DNA from: Streptococcus parasanguinis CC87K
Lineage (GTDB): Bacteria > Bacillota > Bacilli > Lactobacillales > Streptococcaceae
DNA: 64,000 nt
NCBI RefSeq assembly: GCF_000507765.1
Contig: NZ_KI669401.1
Span: 682,001 to 746,000, forward strand
Reading direction: 5' to 3'
This document shows positions 39,882 through 48,683 of this stretch, piece after piece. Position numbers and translations under genes: made by a program. Each line of letters starts with the position of its first letter. The first letter of the stretch is position 1. Under the pieces are notes generated by a model, which made no database searches, had not been told where the DNA came from, and saw only the letters and a list, made by a program, of their open reading frames with translations.

Positions 39882-40367
39882 TTAGGAAATAGTTTCCGTA
39901 ATGTATTGATAAAGCTTATCTTCACTATCTAATTTTGATAGAGCTTCGAGATTTCCATTGGATGTAAAGAAATCCATCAGTTGGGCCAAAATATTGGTTT
40001 GGCTTGAGCTCGTATTATTGATAATAAAGAATAAGAGTGAAACTTGAACTTCCTTATCTGGAGCAATCATATTATGGAAAGTTACCGGTTGATCCAAACG
40101 AACCACCACCACATTCTCAGTGAGATTATGGACAATGTCTGTGTGCGGGATCGCCACATTTGGTAAGTCTTTACCAAGAAATTCCATGTCTAATCCAGTC
40201 GGGAAAGACTTTTCACGCTCAATCAAAGCGGAACGATAGGTTGGTGTCACAATCTGTCGCTCTTCCAATAAGCTTGCTACCTGCTCAAAGAGATCGGTTT
40301 GATCCTTGGCATGTAGGCAAAACACAAGATCTTTGTTAAAGAGTTGATTTAATCCCATTGTTGCCAC
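39882..40367 (-). CDS. PTS EIIA, fructose/mannitol (PtsN-like) family
   Basis: A 161-residue EIIA domain. The phospho-His lies in VAIPHTDIVHN near residue 74, and IAPDKEVQVSLLFFI near 105 is typical. First gene of the EIIA-EIIB-EIIC unit, with AGGAGG before the ATG. Delivers phosphate to the neighbouring EIIB. Confidence 0.9.
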   Translation of the reverse strand: MATMGLNQLFNKDLVFCLHAKDQTDLFEQVASLLEERQIVTPTYRSALIEREKSFPTGLDMEFLGKDLPNVAIPHTDIVHNLTENVVVVRLDQPVTFHNMIAPDKEVQVSLLFFIINNTSSSQTNILAQLMDFFTSNGNLEALSKLDSEDKLYQYITETIS

Positions 40368-40397
40368 CTCCTTATCTAACTATTTATTTATGGCTTC

Positions 40398-40483
40398 AGT
40401 ATATCACTATATTGATTGATTGTCAATCTTTTTTTGTCTAAATTTGTTCATTTTTGTTTATATATCATTCTAAAGCGCTTTCT
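40398..40483 (-). promoter_or_regulatory. Promoter, cre site and LacR operator region of the PTS-lac genes
   Basis: Minus strand TTGACA (40421-40426), 17-nt spacer, TATACT (40398-40403). Upstream are three ACAAA-type direct repeats at 10-11-bp steps (40431-40460), suited to a DeoR-family repressor. The palindrome AAAGCGCTTT (40472-40481) matches the core of a CcpA cre site. Confidence 0.7.
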
Positions 40484-40515
40484 ATCCGTCATTTTCCAAC
40501 ATCATTAAATCAGTA

Positions 40516-40695
40516 AAAAGAGAGTGGGACAGAAATCGGTAATTCGTTAGAATTCGATTTCGTCGTCCCACCTCCGCACAGTTGAGTAGGGCTGTAAAAG
40601 CTGATGAAATCAGCGTAGTAGAGCCCACTCAACCACTGCGTCTTGCTCGACAATCCAAATACAATTGAGAGGCTAGGACTTTTGTCCCAGCCTCT
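40516..40695 (-). repeat. R1 dispersed repeat, copy c (inverted)
   Basis: Same ~180-bp element in opposite orientation, between lacR and the PTS promoter. It begins 6 nt from the lacR stop codon and probably ends the lacR transcript. Confidence 0.95.
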
Positions 40696-40700
40696 TGATC

Positions 40701-41447
40701 TTAAATGATTTTCGTATACAAGGCGTATTTGTCTTTGATTTTCTTTGGAATACTATCATCGGTAATAATGGCATTTAGATCTTCCACGCGATAGAAACTG
40801 TAGAAAGAATAGCTATCAAACTTGCTGTTATCAGCTACCACATATTTCTCTATCGCATTGTTCAGAATAATGGCATTGCCATTTCCTTCTTCTTCATTAG
40901 CTGTAGAGACACTATGGCCATCGATTCCATTCACCCCGATAAAGGCTTTAGAAACCTTGATTTCTTTCAAGAGTTTATTGGCAAATTGACCGACAAAGGT
41001 TTGTGTCTTTACCCGGTAGCGACCACCAACTAAGATCAAGTCATAATTCGGGAAATCCTTGAGCTTCTCAAAAATAGGCAGGGAGTTGGTGACGATGCTA
41101 ATTTCTTTCCCTTCCAAATAATCTCCGATAAAGTCTGTTGTTGTACCAGAGCCAATAAAGACGGTATCCCCATTTTCGATCAAGTCCGCACATTTTTTGG
41201 CAATGGTTCGTTTCTCATCAATATTGATCAGATTTTTTTCACTGTGAGAAGCTTCTAATAAGCTATCTTTGACTTTTTTGTGGGCCCCACCATGTACACG
41301 AACTAAAAGACCTTGTTTTTCAAGATCGATCAGATCGCGACGAATAGTCATGTCTGTCACCCCAAAAAGTTCCTTGAGCTCTTTGACCGATACCACACTT
41401 TTTCGATCCAGTTCCTGAAGAATTTCAACATGTCTGCTATCTTTCAT
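40701..41447 (-). CDS. lacR: Lactose phosphotransferase system repressor
   Basis: DeoR-family repressor, 248 residues. N-terminal helix-turn-helix (VVSVKELKELFGVTDMTIRRDLIDLEKQG) and C-terminal sugar-phosphate sensor domain (DTVFIGSGTTTDFIGDYL). Known LacR proteins respond to tagatose-6-phosphate. Own promoter: minus strand TATAAT near 41480. It precedes the operons it should control. Confidence 0.92.
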   Translation of the reverse strand: MKDSRHVEILQELDRKSVVSVKELKELFGVTDMTIRRDLIDLEKQGLLVRVHGGAHKKVKDSLLEASHSEKNLINIDEKRTIAKKCADLIENGDTVFIGSGTTTDFIGDYLEGKEISIVTNSLPIFEKLKDFPNYDLILVGGRYRVKTQTFVGQFANKLLKEIKVSKAFIGVNGIDGHSVSTANEEEGNGNAIILNNAIEKYVVADNSKFDSYSFYSFYRVEDLNAIITDDSIPKKIKDKYALYTKII

Positions 41448-41562
41448 GGTACTACTTCCATTCCTACTATATTTGTCTCTATTATACTACTTTTTTCAAA
41501 AAACACAAATTCAAACATTATATTAACAAGAGTAAACATGATATTTTTAAATAAATAAAAGA

Positions 41563-41590
41563 AAAAAAGCCTTCCGTTAATCCGGAAAGC
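41563..41590. terminator. Terminator after rpmA
   Basis: Hairpin GCTTTCCG / CGGAAGGC with TTTTTTT on the minus strand. Confidence 0.85.
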
Positions 41591-41662
41591 TTTGATTTAT
41601 GCTATTTCTAGCTTCCTCACCTTTGGATCAAGGCTCGGGATAAAAAGGTTAAGGAAACCTTT

Positions 41663-41956
41663 TTATTTTGCGATTGGGTAAACAGAAACTTGTTTTTTAT
41701 CGCGACCTTTACGTTCGAAGCGTACTACGCCTTCAACTTTTGCGAACAAAGTATCGTCTCCACCACGTCCAACGTTCACACCTGGGTAGATGTGAGTACC
41801 GCGTTGACGGTAAAGGATAGATCCACCTGTTACAGTTTGTCCATCAGCTGCTTTAGCTCCAAGACGTTTTGCTTGTGAATCACGTCCGTTTGATGTAGAA
41901 CCTCCACCTTTTTTGTGGGCGAAAAGTTGCAAGTTAGCAAGATTCAATTTCAACAT
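41663..41956 (-). CDS. rpmA: 50S ribosomal protein L27
   Basis: A 97-residue L27. It carries the Firmicute N-terminal extension [15 protein letters not shown]; the Prp protease coded next door removes residues before AHKK so that the tail can reach the peptidyl transferase centre. Remainder is canonical ([15 protein letters not shown]). Confidence 0.97.
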   Translation of the reverse strand: MLKLNLANLQLFAHKKGGGSTSNGRDSQAKRLGAKAADGQTVTGGSILYRQRGTHIYPGVNVGRGGDDTLFAKVEGVVRFERKGRDKKQVSVYPIAK

Positions 41957-41973
41957 AATTGTTTTCCTCCATG

Positions 41974-42318
41974 TTAGTTTTCTGTGATAACTCTTGTTTG
42001 GACGAACTCCGATGAGTTCTCCGATAAGTTTGCCATCCCTAAGAAAAATGATTCAAAGAATAGTTGGGTCATTTCTCTTTGATGAGGTGGAATATCTGTC
42101 GGGATCGTCACCCGCAGGAAGCCACCTTCTTCTTCGTTTAATTCTAGATCCGGTTCGTAGCCTGCAAATTTCTCAACAGAGTTGACAAAGTTAATGGCTA
42201 GAGTCGAAACCGATGCACACACGACATCAAAGCCGTATTCACCGCTTCCAGCGTGCCCAGTGATTTCTGCACTCCTCAGCTCGCCATCTTCGGCTCGTTC
42301 AAAGACTGCTTGTATCAT
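41974..42318 (-). CDS. prp: Ribosomal-processing cysteine protease Prp
   Basis: A 114-residue protease that cleaves the L27 extension. Catalytic His in [20 protein letters not shown] (about 22) and Cys about 12 residues later. Lies between rplU and rpmA as in most Firmicutes. Confidence 0.93.
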   Translation of the reverse strand: MIQAVFERAEDGELRSAEITGHAGSGEYGFDVVCASVSTLAINFVNSVEKFAGYEPDLELNEEEGGFLRVTIPTDIPPHQREMTQLFFESFFLGMANLSENSSEFVQTRVITEN

Positions 42319-42332
42319 GTGTTCTCCTAAAA

Positions 42333-42647
42333 TTAAGCGTTGATAGCGTTGATGACAACTTTAGTGTAAGGTTGACGGTGACCTTGTTTACGGTGGCTAC
42401 CTTTTTTAGGTTTGTACTTGTAAGTAACAACTTTCTTTTGTTTTCCTTGTTTTTCAACAGTTCCAACAACAGTAGCTCCTGAAACAAGTGGAGTTCCGAC
42501 AACAGTGTTTTCACCACCAACAAGAACAACTTCGTTAAATGTAACTTCTTGACCAGCTTCAACGTTCAATTTTTCAACGTAGACTGCTTGACCAACTTCA
42601 ACTTTAACTTGTTTTCCGCCAGTTTTAATGATTGCGTATGTGCTCAT
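42333..42647 (-). CDS. rplU: 50S ribosomal protein L21
   Basis: A 104-residue L21 ([35 protein letters not shown]). Start at 42647 has AGGAGG upstream. The longer reading frame (to 42731) lies in the untranslated leader and is not used. Confidence 0.97.
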   Translation of the reverse strand: MSTYAIIKTGGKQVKVEVGQAVYVEKLNVEAGQEVTFNEVVLVGGENTVVGTPLVSGATVVGTVEKQGKQKKVVTYKYKPKKGSHRKQGHRQPYTKVVINAINA

Positions 42648-42659
42648 TATGCACCTCCT

Positions 42660-42785
42660 ATGTATTTTTGGGTTTCCCCGTATTTTTGTGAAGACTCGCC
42701 TAGCATCGTGGGACGAACCACTTACTCTCATGGAAATGAGCGACGATGTTCGAGCGGTTGCACAGGCATGTGCATAGTCAACTCT
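42660..42785 (-). ncRNA. L21 leader RNA
   Basis: About 125 nt of structured leader with stems such as ATCGTCGCTCAT...ATGAGAG and GGTTCGTCCCACGATG, resembling the Firmicute L21 leader that lets L21 control its own operon. Assignment rests on position and on complementary segments. Confidence 0.6.
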
Positions 42786-42788
42786 CTT

Positions 42789-42817
42789 AGTATATCACTT
42801 CTATCAGACAAAGACAA
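42789..42817 (-). promoter_or_regulatory. rplU promoter
   Basis: Minus strand TTGTCT (42812-42817), 17-nt spacer, TATACT (42789-42794). Confidence 0.75.
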
Positions 42818-42909
42818 GTATTTTTGCGCTTTGAAAACGAATTTCTTTTTTAAAAGCGATGATTTTATATCTTTTATGTTAAGATTGCTTGTCAGTCCGA
42901 CTTCTTCAT

Positions 42910-43452
42910 CTACTTATCCTTAAATTTAAAGTCATTGAAACTCATTTTTGCTTTTGAAGAATCGTTCATGCTCTTCATTTTTTCTTCTTGTTCCTTGGTG
43001 ATTTTGATAGGAATGGCTGCAGCCGTATTGGGTTTCAATACACCAGATTCGCTCACTTCATAGTCCACTGTGACATCTTTGAATAGTGGCTCCCCATCAT
43101 ATTCCAAATTCAGAAAAAAGGATCCATCACGATCGATGGTTGTGGTGGTACGATTCACGATAAAGAACAAGGCGAAGCGATTTTCCTCATTTCCAAAGGT
43201 ATAGCCTGGGAAAAAGACAAATAATTTTCCAGGTTCTCCAAGCGTTGGATGTTCCTTGATAAATTTCTCAGATGCTTCCAAGACTTCGTTGTCCTGATCT
43301 TTGTACTGGTCGGCTCTGACAAATGTGAGCGGTTCTTTTTTACTGCTGGTTGACTGGCTGGTCTTTTCTTCTTTTTTCGGGCCAGTAAATGATACTTTGA
43401 CACAGCCTGTCAACAGAAGCAAACTTGTCATTAAAACGATAATTTTTTTCAT
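42910..43452 (-). CDS. Putative lipoprotein of unknown function
   Basis: A 180-residue precursor with signal peptide and lipobox LLTGC (Cys17), a Lys/Ser linker to about 45, then a beta-rich domain with LFVFFPGYTFGNEENRFALF and FFLNLEYDGEPLFKDVTVDYE. No family recognised. Follows thiI with 50 bp between; a weak hairpin (AGAGGCTGG / CCAGTCTCT) sits in the gap. Confidence 0.7.
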   Translation of the reverse strand: MKKIIVLMTSLLLLTGCVKVSFTGPKKEEKTSQSTSSKKEPLTFVRADQYKDQDNEVLEASEKFIKEHPTLGEPGKLFVFFPGYTFGNEENRFALFFIVNRTTTTIDRDGSFFLNLEYDGEPLFKDVTVDYEVSESGVLKPNTAAAIPIKITKEQEEKMKSMNDSSKAKMSFNDFKFKDK

Positions 43453-43504
43453 CTTGTCTCCTTTAAGTTGGTTAGAAAAAGAGGCTGGATACTCCCAGTC
43501 TCTC

Positions 43505-44725
43505 CTATAGCAAATCCTCGATCAGGTCATCGACCTCATCTTTTTCTGCTTTTGGTGTGATCTCTGTTACGATGATACCTGCTACCGCACGCTCAACCAA
43601 AGCTTCCACATCCATCCGTTGCTCATACTGCTCTGCATTTTTGAGTTTTGGATTGGTCTTTGGACGATCTGGTGCAAAGATGGTACAACAATCTTCGAAT
43701 GGCTGGATAGAAATTTCAAAGGTATCAATGGCTTGAGCAATATCGATGATTTCCAATTTGTCCATGGTCACCACCGGACGGATAACCGGCGTATTGGTCA
43801 CTGCATTGATGGCCTGCATACTCTCTAAGGTTTGGCTAGCCACTTGTCCCAAGCTTTCACCATTGATAATCACCAAACCACCGCGAACCTCGCGAATACG
43901 GTCTGTAATGCGCATCATAAAGCGACGGGTCAAAGTCATGAGGTAAGCTTCTGGTGCTTTTGCCTTGATTTCCTCTTGGATCTCTGTGAAGGGCACCTCG
44001 ATAAATTGGATATTGCCCCCAAACTTAGTCAACTTCCGTGTTAAATCATGGGCCTTTTTCAAGGCACCTGGGCTGGTATAAGGTGGGCTAGCAAAGTGTA
44101 CTGCCTCGATATCCACTCCACGCTTCAAGGCTAGGTAACCAGCTACTGGAGAGTCGATCCCACCTGAAAGCATGAGCATGCCCTTGCCAGACGTACCAAC
44201 AGGAAGGCCACCTGCTCCCTTAATGGTTTCATAAGAGATGTAAGCTGCTTCTTCTCGAATTTCAACTTGCAAGTTGATATCTGGTTTTTTCATCTGAGCT
44301 TGGATGGTTGGGATCGCTTCAAAGACCGCACCTCCCAAGGTTTGGTTGAGCTCGCGACTATCGAGTTCAAAGGTATGGTCACTGCGCTTACTTGAGATTT
44401 TAAAGGTCAAGCCATCCTTGTAAATCTCCTTCATGATCTCTTGCACTGCCGCTTTTAAGGCCGGAACAGATTTTTCAATCTTGTAAACAGGTGAAAAATT
44501 TTGGATTCCAAAAACCTGCTTGAGGGATTCTGCTACTGGCTCATAATCCGTCCCATGCAGATAAGCATGCGCCCGATCGCGGTCGGCTGTCACTTTGACA
44601 GATGGATAGATAGATAAAACATCTTGGATATTATTGCGAAGTTTATTGATAAAACGCATACGGTTCTTTCCTTTAGTAGAAAGCTCTCCATAGCGTATCA
44701 TAATTTCTGAATAGGTTAAGGTCAT
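43505..44725 (-). CDS. thiI: tRNA 4-thiouridine synthase
   Basis: Sulfur transfer to U8 of tRNA. A 406-residue short form with N-terminal ferredoxin-like/THUMP domain, then PP-loop [20 protein letters not shown] (about 185). No C-terminal rhodanese domain, as usual in Firmicutes. Sulfur comes from the cysteine desulfurase coded directly upstream. Confidence 0.95.
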   Translation of the reverse strand: MTLTYSEIMIRYGELSTKGKNRMRFINKLRNNIQDVLSIYPSVKVTADRDRAHAYLHGTDYEPVAESLKQVFGIQNFSPVYKIEKSVPALKAAVQEIMKEIYKDGLTFKISSKRSDHTFELDSRELNQTLGGAVFEAIPTIQAQMKKPDINLQVEIREEAAYISYETIKGAGGLPVGTSGKGMLMLSGGIDSPVAGYLALKRGVDIEAVHFASPPYTSPGALKKAHDLTRKLTKFGGNIQFIEVPFTEIQEEIKAKAPEAYLMTLTRRFMMRITDRIREVRGGLVIINGESLGQVASQTLESMQAINAVTNTPVIRPVVTMDKLEIIDIAQAIDTFEISIQPFEDCCTIFAPDRPKTNPKLKNAEQYEQRMDVEALVERAVAGIIVTEITPKAEKDEVDDLIEDLL

Positions 44726-44743
44726 GTTGATTTCCTTCTAAAA

Positions 44744-45886
44744 TTAACGTACTTTTCGTGTTTGCTCGTAAATCAGTTTGAACTTGGTCAAGAATTGCTC
44801 GACTTGGCTCATGTCATTTTCAAGATCGAGGCTCAAGCGAACAGCTGTCTGTGCGATACTCTTATCCACTCCCATGGCAATCAAGGTTCCAGCTGGCTTA
44901 CCAGCTTTAGACGAGCAGGCACTGGTGGTCGAGATGTAAATATCAAACTCTTCAAAGGCATGGACCACTACTTCTCCACGAACTCCTTTGATCCCGAAAG
45001 TCAAGATGTGAGGCGCAAAGTGATCCTCACCAGAAAAGATGGTGACATCTGGATAGTTGGCCAATTCTTTGCGGATAACTTCTTTCATCAGCTGGGTCTT
45101 GCTGGCAAAAGCTTCTTGGTTTTCCATGGCTAAGCGTAGGGCTTTTGCTGTTGCTGCGATTCCTGCCACATTCTCAGTTGTCGAGCGCATTTCTTTTTCT
45201 TGACCACCTCCGGTTAAGAGAGGGGTGATCTTTTTGCCTTCTTTGATGTAGACAAAGCCGACTCCGCGAAGTCCATGGAATTTGTGACTAGAGAAGGTCG
45301 CAAAGTCCACGCGCTCTGGTAGATAAACTTCTGTTGCTACCTTTGCCAAAGCTTGAACCGCATCGACATGGAAACTAACCGTTGGGCGATCTTCTAGGAG
45401 AGCCGCGATATCATGGATGGGCTGGATGGAGCCAATCTCATTGTTGACGGCCATGACAGAGACCAAGGTCGTATCTGGACGGAGTAGGTTAGCCAAGGCA
45501 TCCACCTTGACAAAGCCACGCGCATCCACTGGAGCGTAATCCACTTCGAATCCCTGCGTCTTTAACCAAGCAGCCGATTCCTTGATGGCAGGATGCTCGA
45601 TGTCAGAGACAATGATATGCTTGCCATAAGGAGCTTTCTCAAAGGCGACACCCTTGAGGATCCAGTTGTCCCCTTCTGTCCCACCAGACGTGAAGTAAAT
45701 TTCATCAGCTTTCTTGCCAATTAGCTCCGCAATTTGTTTTCTAGAAGCTTCCAAAATACGAGTAGCTTGACTACCTAGATTGTGCAAACTAGAAGGGTTT
45801 CCCCAGATCCGAGTCGCTACTTCTGTATAGGTCGCAAGGGCTTCTGGATAAGGTTTAGTCGTTGCTGAATTGTCAAAATAGATCAT
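44744..45886 (-). CDS. Cysteine desulfurase, NifS/IscS family
   Basis: PLP enzyme making persulfide from cysteine. A 380-residue protein. PLP Lys in SSHKFHGLRGVGF (about 205) and sulfur-carrying Cys in STTSACSSKAGKPAGTL (about 320). It pairs with thiI in a NifZ-like arrangement, so the main role is tRNA thiolation. Confidence 0.92.
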   Translation of the reverse strand: MIYFDNSATTKPYPEALATYTEVATRIWGNPSSLHNLGSQATRILEASRKQIAELIGKKADEIYFTSGGTEGDNWILKGVAFEKAPYGKHIIVSDIEHPAIKESAAWLKTQGFEVDYAPVDARGFVKVDALANLLRPDTTLVSVMAVNNEIGSIQPIHDIAALLEDRPTVSFHVDAVQALAKVATEVYLPERVDFATFSSHKFHGLRGVGFVYIKEGKKITPLLTGGGQEKEMRSTTENVAGIAATAKALRLAMENQEAFASKTQLMKEVIRKELANYPDVTIFSGEDHFAPHILTFGIKGVRGEVVVHAFEEFDIYISTTSACSSKAGKPAGTLIAMGVDKSIAQTAVRLSLDLENDMSQVEQFLTKFKLIYEQTRKVR

Positions 45887-46029
45887 GTCCTACGCATCCA
45901 TCACTTTCTTTTTACGTAACTTCTATTTTATCATTTCTAACCGCTTGGGACAAGGATTTGATAAAGAGAGATGCAGCAAAATCACTCTATAAAAATCAGT
46001 TCTTTTTAGACATTTTTCAGAAAATGACT

Positions 46030-46035
46030 TATAAT
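46030..46035 (+). promoter_or_regulatory. -10 box of the DUF6556-like gene
   Basis: TATAAT at 46030-46035, about 38 nt before the start codon. The -35 (TTAGAC with 18-nt spacer) is weak. Confidence 0.5.
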
Positions 46036-46072
46036 AGGAAAGTGTTAAAAAACAATTTTTGATAGAAAGAGA

Positions 46073-46513
46073 ATGAACATGTCACAATATTCAAGAAGTA
46101 ACAAAAACCAAAAACCTGAGGAAAAAGCAGATACAAGACCATCTCGCGGTGAGAAAGTCAAACAAGGGTTGTCCGTATTTCAAACCGTTGTAGCTACGAT
46201 TGCCAGTCTCTTAGGGATTATCGTCACTTCCTTTACCATCATGAGCTTGCTCAATAAAGATAATCAAAAAACAGAAGACAAACCATCTAGTAGCACCAGC
46301 GTTGTCGTGGTTCATGATAAGGGCTCTGACTCAAGCGCTACCAATACAGATGCTAATACCAATACACAAACCAATTCAAGCAATACAGAAACAAGTTCAC
46401 AAAAAGAAACCGATAGCTCATCTGCTACCGAATCTAATTCGTCTGCCGCACAAGACCAAGGCTCCACAGCAACAGACAGTGGCGCAGATACAGCATCATC
46501 TGGAACCAACTAA
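46073..46513 (+). CDS. DUF6556-like membrane protein with Ser/Thr-rich tail
   Basis: A 146-residue protein: charged N-terminus (SRSNKNQKPEEKADTRPSRG), one transmembrane helix (VVATIASLLGIIVTSFTIMSLL, about 41-62), then an outer tail rich in Ser, Thr and Asn. It resembles short streptococcal proteins named DUF6556. Met1 or Met3 could start; AAAGAG is upstream. Function unknown. Confidence 0.65.
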   Translation: MNMSQYSRSNKNQKPEEKADTRPSRGEKVKQGLSVFQTVVATIASLLGIIVTSFTIMSLLNKDNQKTEDKPSSSTSVVVVHDKGSDSSATNTDANTNTQTNSSNTETSSQKETDSSSATESNSSAAQDQGSTATDSGADTASSGTN

Positions 46514-46549
46514 AAAAACAGTAAGGACAACCTTACTGTTTTTTTTTAT
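46512..46549. terminator. Terminator after the DUF6556-like gene
   Basis: AAAAAAACAGTAAGG / CCTTACTGTTTTTTT, symmetric for both strands. Confidence 0.85.
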
Positions 46550-46706
46550 CTTTCGATTCCAGCATTTTCTGATTTTTATAGAAAGCATCTATCTCGTTGT
46601 CATACTCCCATTTGAGCTTTGAACTCTCTTCCTGGATTTGATCCAATTGTTCATATGGAAACTTGTTGGAGTCTATCTCTATATGTTGATTCAGCTTCTG
46701 AACCAT
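46533..46706 (-). pseudogene. 57-residue ORF, possibly a gene remnant
   Basis: ATG-GTT-CAG to TAA, 57 codons, hydrophilic and likely helical (KFPYEQLDQIQEESSKL, KWEYDNEIDAFYKNQK). No ribosome site and an in-frame stop just before the ATG. Another frame 5' of it (FDNLDGSEAESTYRDRL) also looks coding, so this may be the frameshifted 3' end of a larger lost gene. No homologue recognised. Confidence 0.35.
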
Positions 46707-46735
46707 CTAGATTATCAAAACTGCTCAAATTCCAA

Positions 46736-47179
46736 TTACTCAAATAATCTACCCCCTACTCTAATGTCGGATCCTATATACATCTCATCTATATTTAATG
46801 TATTGTCCTCATTAATTGGGATATCTACTCCCCAACCCGATTCTTCAATATGATTTATACCTCCATAAACATTCATATAATATTCAGGAGTTGTCAGTCC
46901 ACCATCACTCCATTGTGTATGATCCCAATCAATCTGAACGGATTCAACTTTTGAATTTTGTGCTTTGACTAAATCAATAACCTTCTGTTCGTGTTCTTTT
47001 AGATAGTCAAGTTGTTCTTTTTTTATCTCTTCTTCTGTTTTTTGTACAACTTTCTTTGAGGATGAGGCCGTTACCTTCTGTTCGGGGCTTTTGGTCAGGG
47101 TCATGATTTTTCCTCCAAGAAAAACCAATCCTAGGATCGGTAACAAAATGATCAAAAATAGTTCCACACGTCTCTTCAT
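46736..47179 (-). CDS. Small secreted-family paralogue 1 (membrane anchored)
   Basis: A 147-residue protein. N-terminal transmembrane helix (LFLIILLPILGLVFLGG), a Lys/Ser linker, a KKEQLDYLKEHEQ helix, then VESVQIDWDHTQ, GGLTTPEYYMNVYG and VDIPINEDNTL. The layout helix - I.SVQI.WD - G - Y - strand resembles streptococcal DUF1310 proteins, but the name is tentative. Nearest relative is paralogue 5. AAGGAGG precedes the ATG. Confidence 0.6.
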   Translation of the reverse strand: MKRRVELFLIILLPILGLVFLGGKIMTLTKSPEQKVTASSSKKVVQKTEEEIKKEQLDYLKEHEQKVIDLVKAQNSKVESVQIDWDHTQWSDGGLTTPEYYMNVYGGINHIEESGWGVDIPINEDNTLNIDEMYIGSDIRVGGRLFE

Positions 47180-47213
47180 AAATCCTCCTTACAGACTTTG
47201 AATCTTCCAGGTC

Positions 47214-47651
47214 TTACTCAATATAATCACCCTTAATACTAATATTATAGCCCATACTGAATGTCATCTTTTGATCAGAATCAAATACAACATCCACCCT
47301 CCATCCTGAATCTTCAAGTTGATTGACGGTACCAAAAATTTCTATGACCTCATCTCCACCTTGTGGTGTCCCATTTCCACCATCAATCCATTGCGTTTCG
47401 TCCCAATAAATCTGAACAGATTCAACCTTTGGACTCTTTGATTTCACAAAATCGACGATTTCTTGATCGTGCTCTTTGAGATAAGCAAGTTGTTTTTGTT
47501 TGATCACTTCTCTATCTTCTTTAGTGGAGGAAGAGGTGGCAGTTTGTGCTTGTTTCGTATGAGCTTTTTGTTTTACAGTACAACCTCCAATGCTTGTGAA
47601 AATAAGCATTAAAGCTATTAACTTAAGTCTACATTTCATTTTACTTTTCAT
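47214..47651 (-). CDS. Small secreted-family paralogue 2 (lipoprotein)
   Basis: A 145-residue precursor with lipobox-like IGGC after a short signal, Ser/Thr linker, KQKQLAYLKEHDQEIVDFVK helix, then VESVQIYWDETQ, GGNGTPQGG and FDSDQKMTFS. It belongs with paralogues 3 and 4 (GNGTPQGGG type). Function unknown. Confidence 0.65.
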   Translation of the reverse strand: MKSKMKCRLKLIALMLIFTSIGGCTVKQKAHTKQAQTATSSSTKEDREVIKQKQLAYLKEHDQEIVDFVKSKSPKVESVQIYWDETQWIDGGNGTPQGGDEVIEIFGTVNQLEDSGWRVDVVFDSDQKMTFSMGYNISIKGDYIE

Positions 47652-47681
47652 TTTCCTCCTAACACTAATACTTCTATTTAC

Positions 47682-48143
47682 TTAGGAAAAAATTTTCCAG
47701 CCACCATTTTCCTCGATATAGATATCATTAAGCATGCCCATTTTTTTGATAGTTGGTATGCTATTTTGATCTTCTAGGTAAAAATCAACGGAGAATTTTG
47801 TATTTTCTAATTGATTAATCTTACCAGAAATAGATAAATTGTAACCACCACCCTGAGGCGTTCCATTCCCAGACTCTTCAATTACCATACTATTCCAATC
47901 AATCTGGACGGATTCGATTTTCGGACTTTGAGCTTTCACAAAATCAACAATTTCTTTTTCATGTTCTTTCAAATAGGCTAGCTGCTTTTGTTTAATGGCT
48001 TCTTTATCTTCTTTTGTGGTTGAAGAGGTGACAGTCTGCGCTTGTCTGCTCTTTTCACGTTCTTTCTTCACACATCCTACTAGACATCCAAGTGTTGAAA
48101 TGAAAGCAAGTGCGATTATCAAATTGTTTATTTGTTTTCTCAT
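47682..48143 (-). CDS. Small secreted-family paralogue 3 (lipoprotein)
   Basis: About 153 residues from the chosen start (MRKQINNLIIAL), giving a clean signal peptide with LVGC lipobox. The longer frame from 48206 overlaps paralogue 4 and lacks a signal. Body: KQKQLAYLKEHEKEIVDF, IESVQIDWNSM, GNGTPQGGGYNLSISG. The ribosome site is weak. Confidence 0.6.
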   Translation of the reverse strand: MRKQINNLIIALAFISTLGCLVGCVKKEREKSRQAQTVTSSTTKEDKEAIKQKQLAYLKEHEKEIVDFVKAQSPKIESVQIDWNSMVIEESGNGTPQGGGYNLSISGKINQLENTKFSVDFYLEDQNSIPTIKKMGMLNDIYIEENGGWKIFS

Positions 48144-48202
48144 AATTTTATTTCGTTTAAAAGTGATTCCTCTATTGCATCTCTCATTGTCTAACGGACG
48201 GA

Positions 48203-48634
48203 TCATTTCTTTTCTACCCGATACAAATTGTCTGAACCAATTGAATCTATTTTAGGCATTTTATTTTCGTCTAACGTAAAATTCAGGCTAAAATTTGTTA
48301 GATCACTTCCATTGGCATAACCATAAACTAATAGTATTTCGCCACCTCCCTGAGGCGTTCCATTACCTCCTACAACTGTTTTAATACTGTCCCAGTCATA
48401 AGACACCTGCATAATGTTAGCATTATGAGCTTTAACATAGGCTGTCATCTCTTGCTCGTGTTCTTTCAGATATGTGAGCTGTTTTTGTTTAATGGTTTTT
48501 TTGTCTTCCTTGGTTGTCGAAGGGGTTGCAATGGGTGCTTGTTTTGTTTGCTCTTTTGATTTTATGGTACATCCTCCTATACTTGCAAGGAGAGCTAATG
48601 TAGTGATTAATTTAAATATCGTTCGTTTTTCCAT
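48203..48634 (-). CDS. Small secreted-family paralogue 4 (lipoprotein)
   Basis: About 143 residues from MEKRTIFKL, chosen because it yields a signal peptide with IGGC lipobox; the longer frame from 48820 overlaps paralogue 5. Body: KQKQLTYLKEHEQEMTAYVK, VSYDWDSIK, GGNGTPQGGGEILLVYG, FTLDENKMP. The DWDSIK...GG pattern is the part most like DUF1310. Confidence 0.6.
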   Translation of the reverse strand: MEKRTIFKLITTLALLASIGGCTIKSKEQTKQAPIATPSTTKEDKKTIKQKQLTYLKEHEQEMTAYVKAHNANIMQVSYDWDSIKTVVGGNGTPQGGGEILLVYGYANGSDLTNFSLNFTLDENKMPKIDSIGSDNLYRVEKK

Positions 48635-48683
48635 GGGGTAACTTTCTCTAACACAGTTCATTTTCAAAACGTATTGTACTTGA

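Noticed and set aside
42648..42731. N-terminal extension of L21
   Set aside because: The extra codons lie in the leader RNA; the ribosome site and the conserved start are at 42647.
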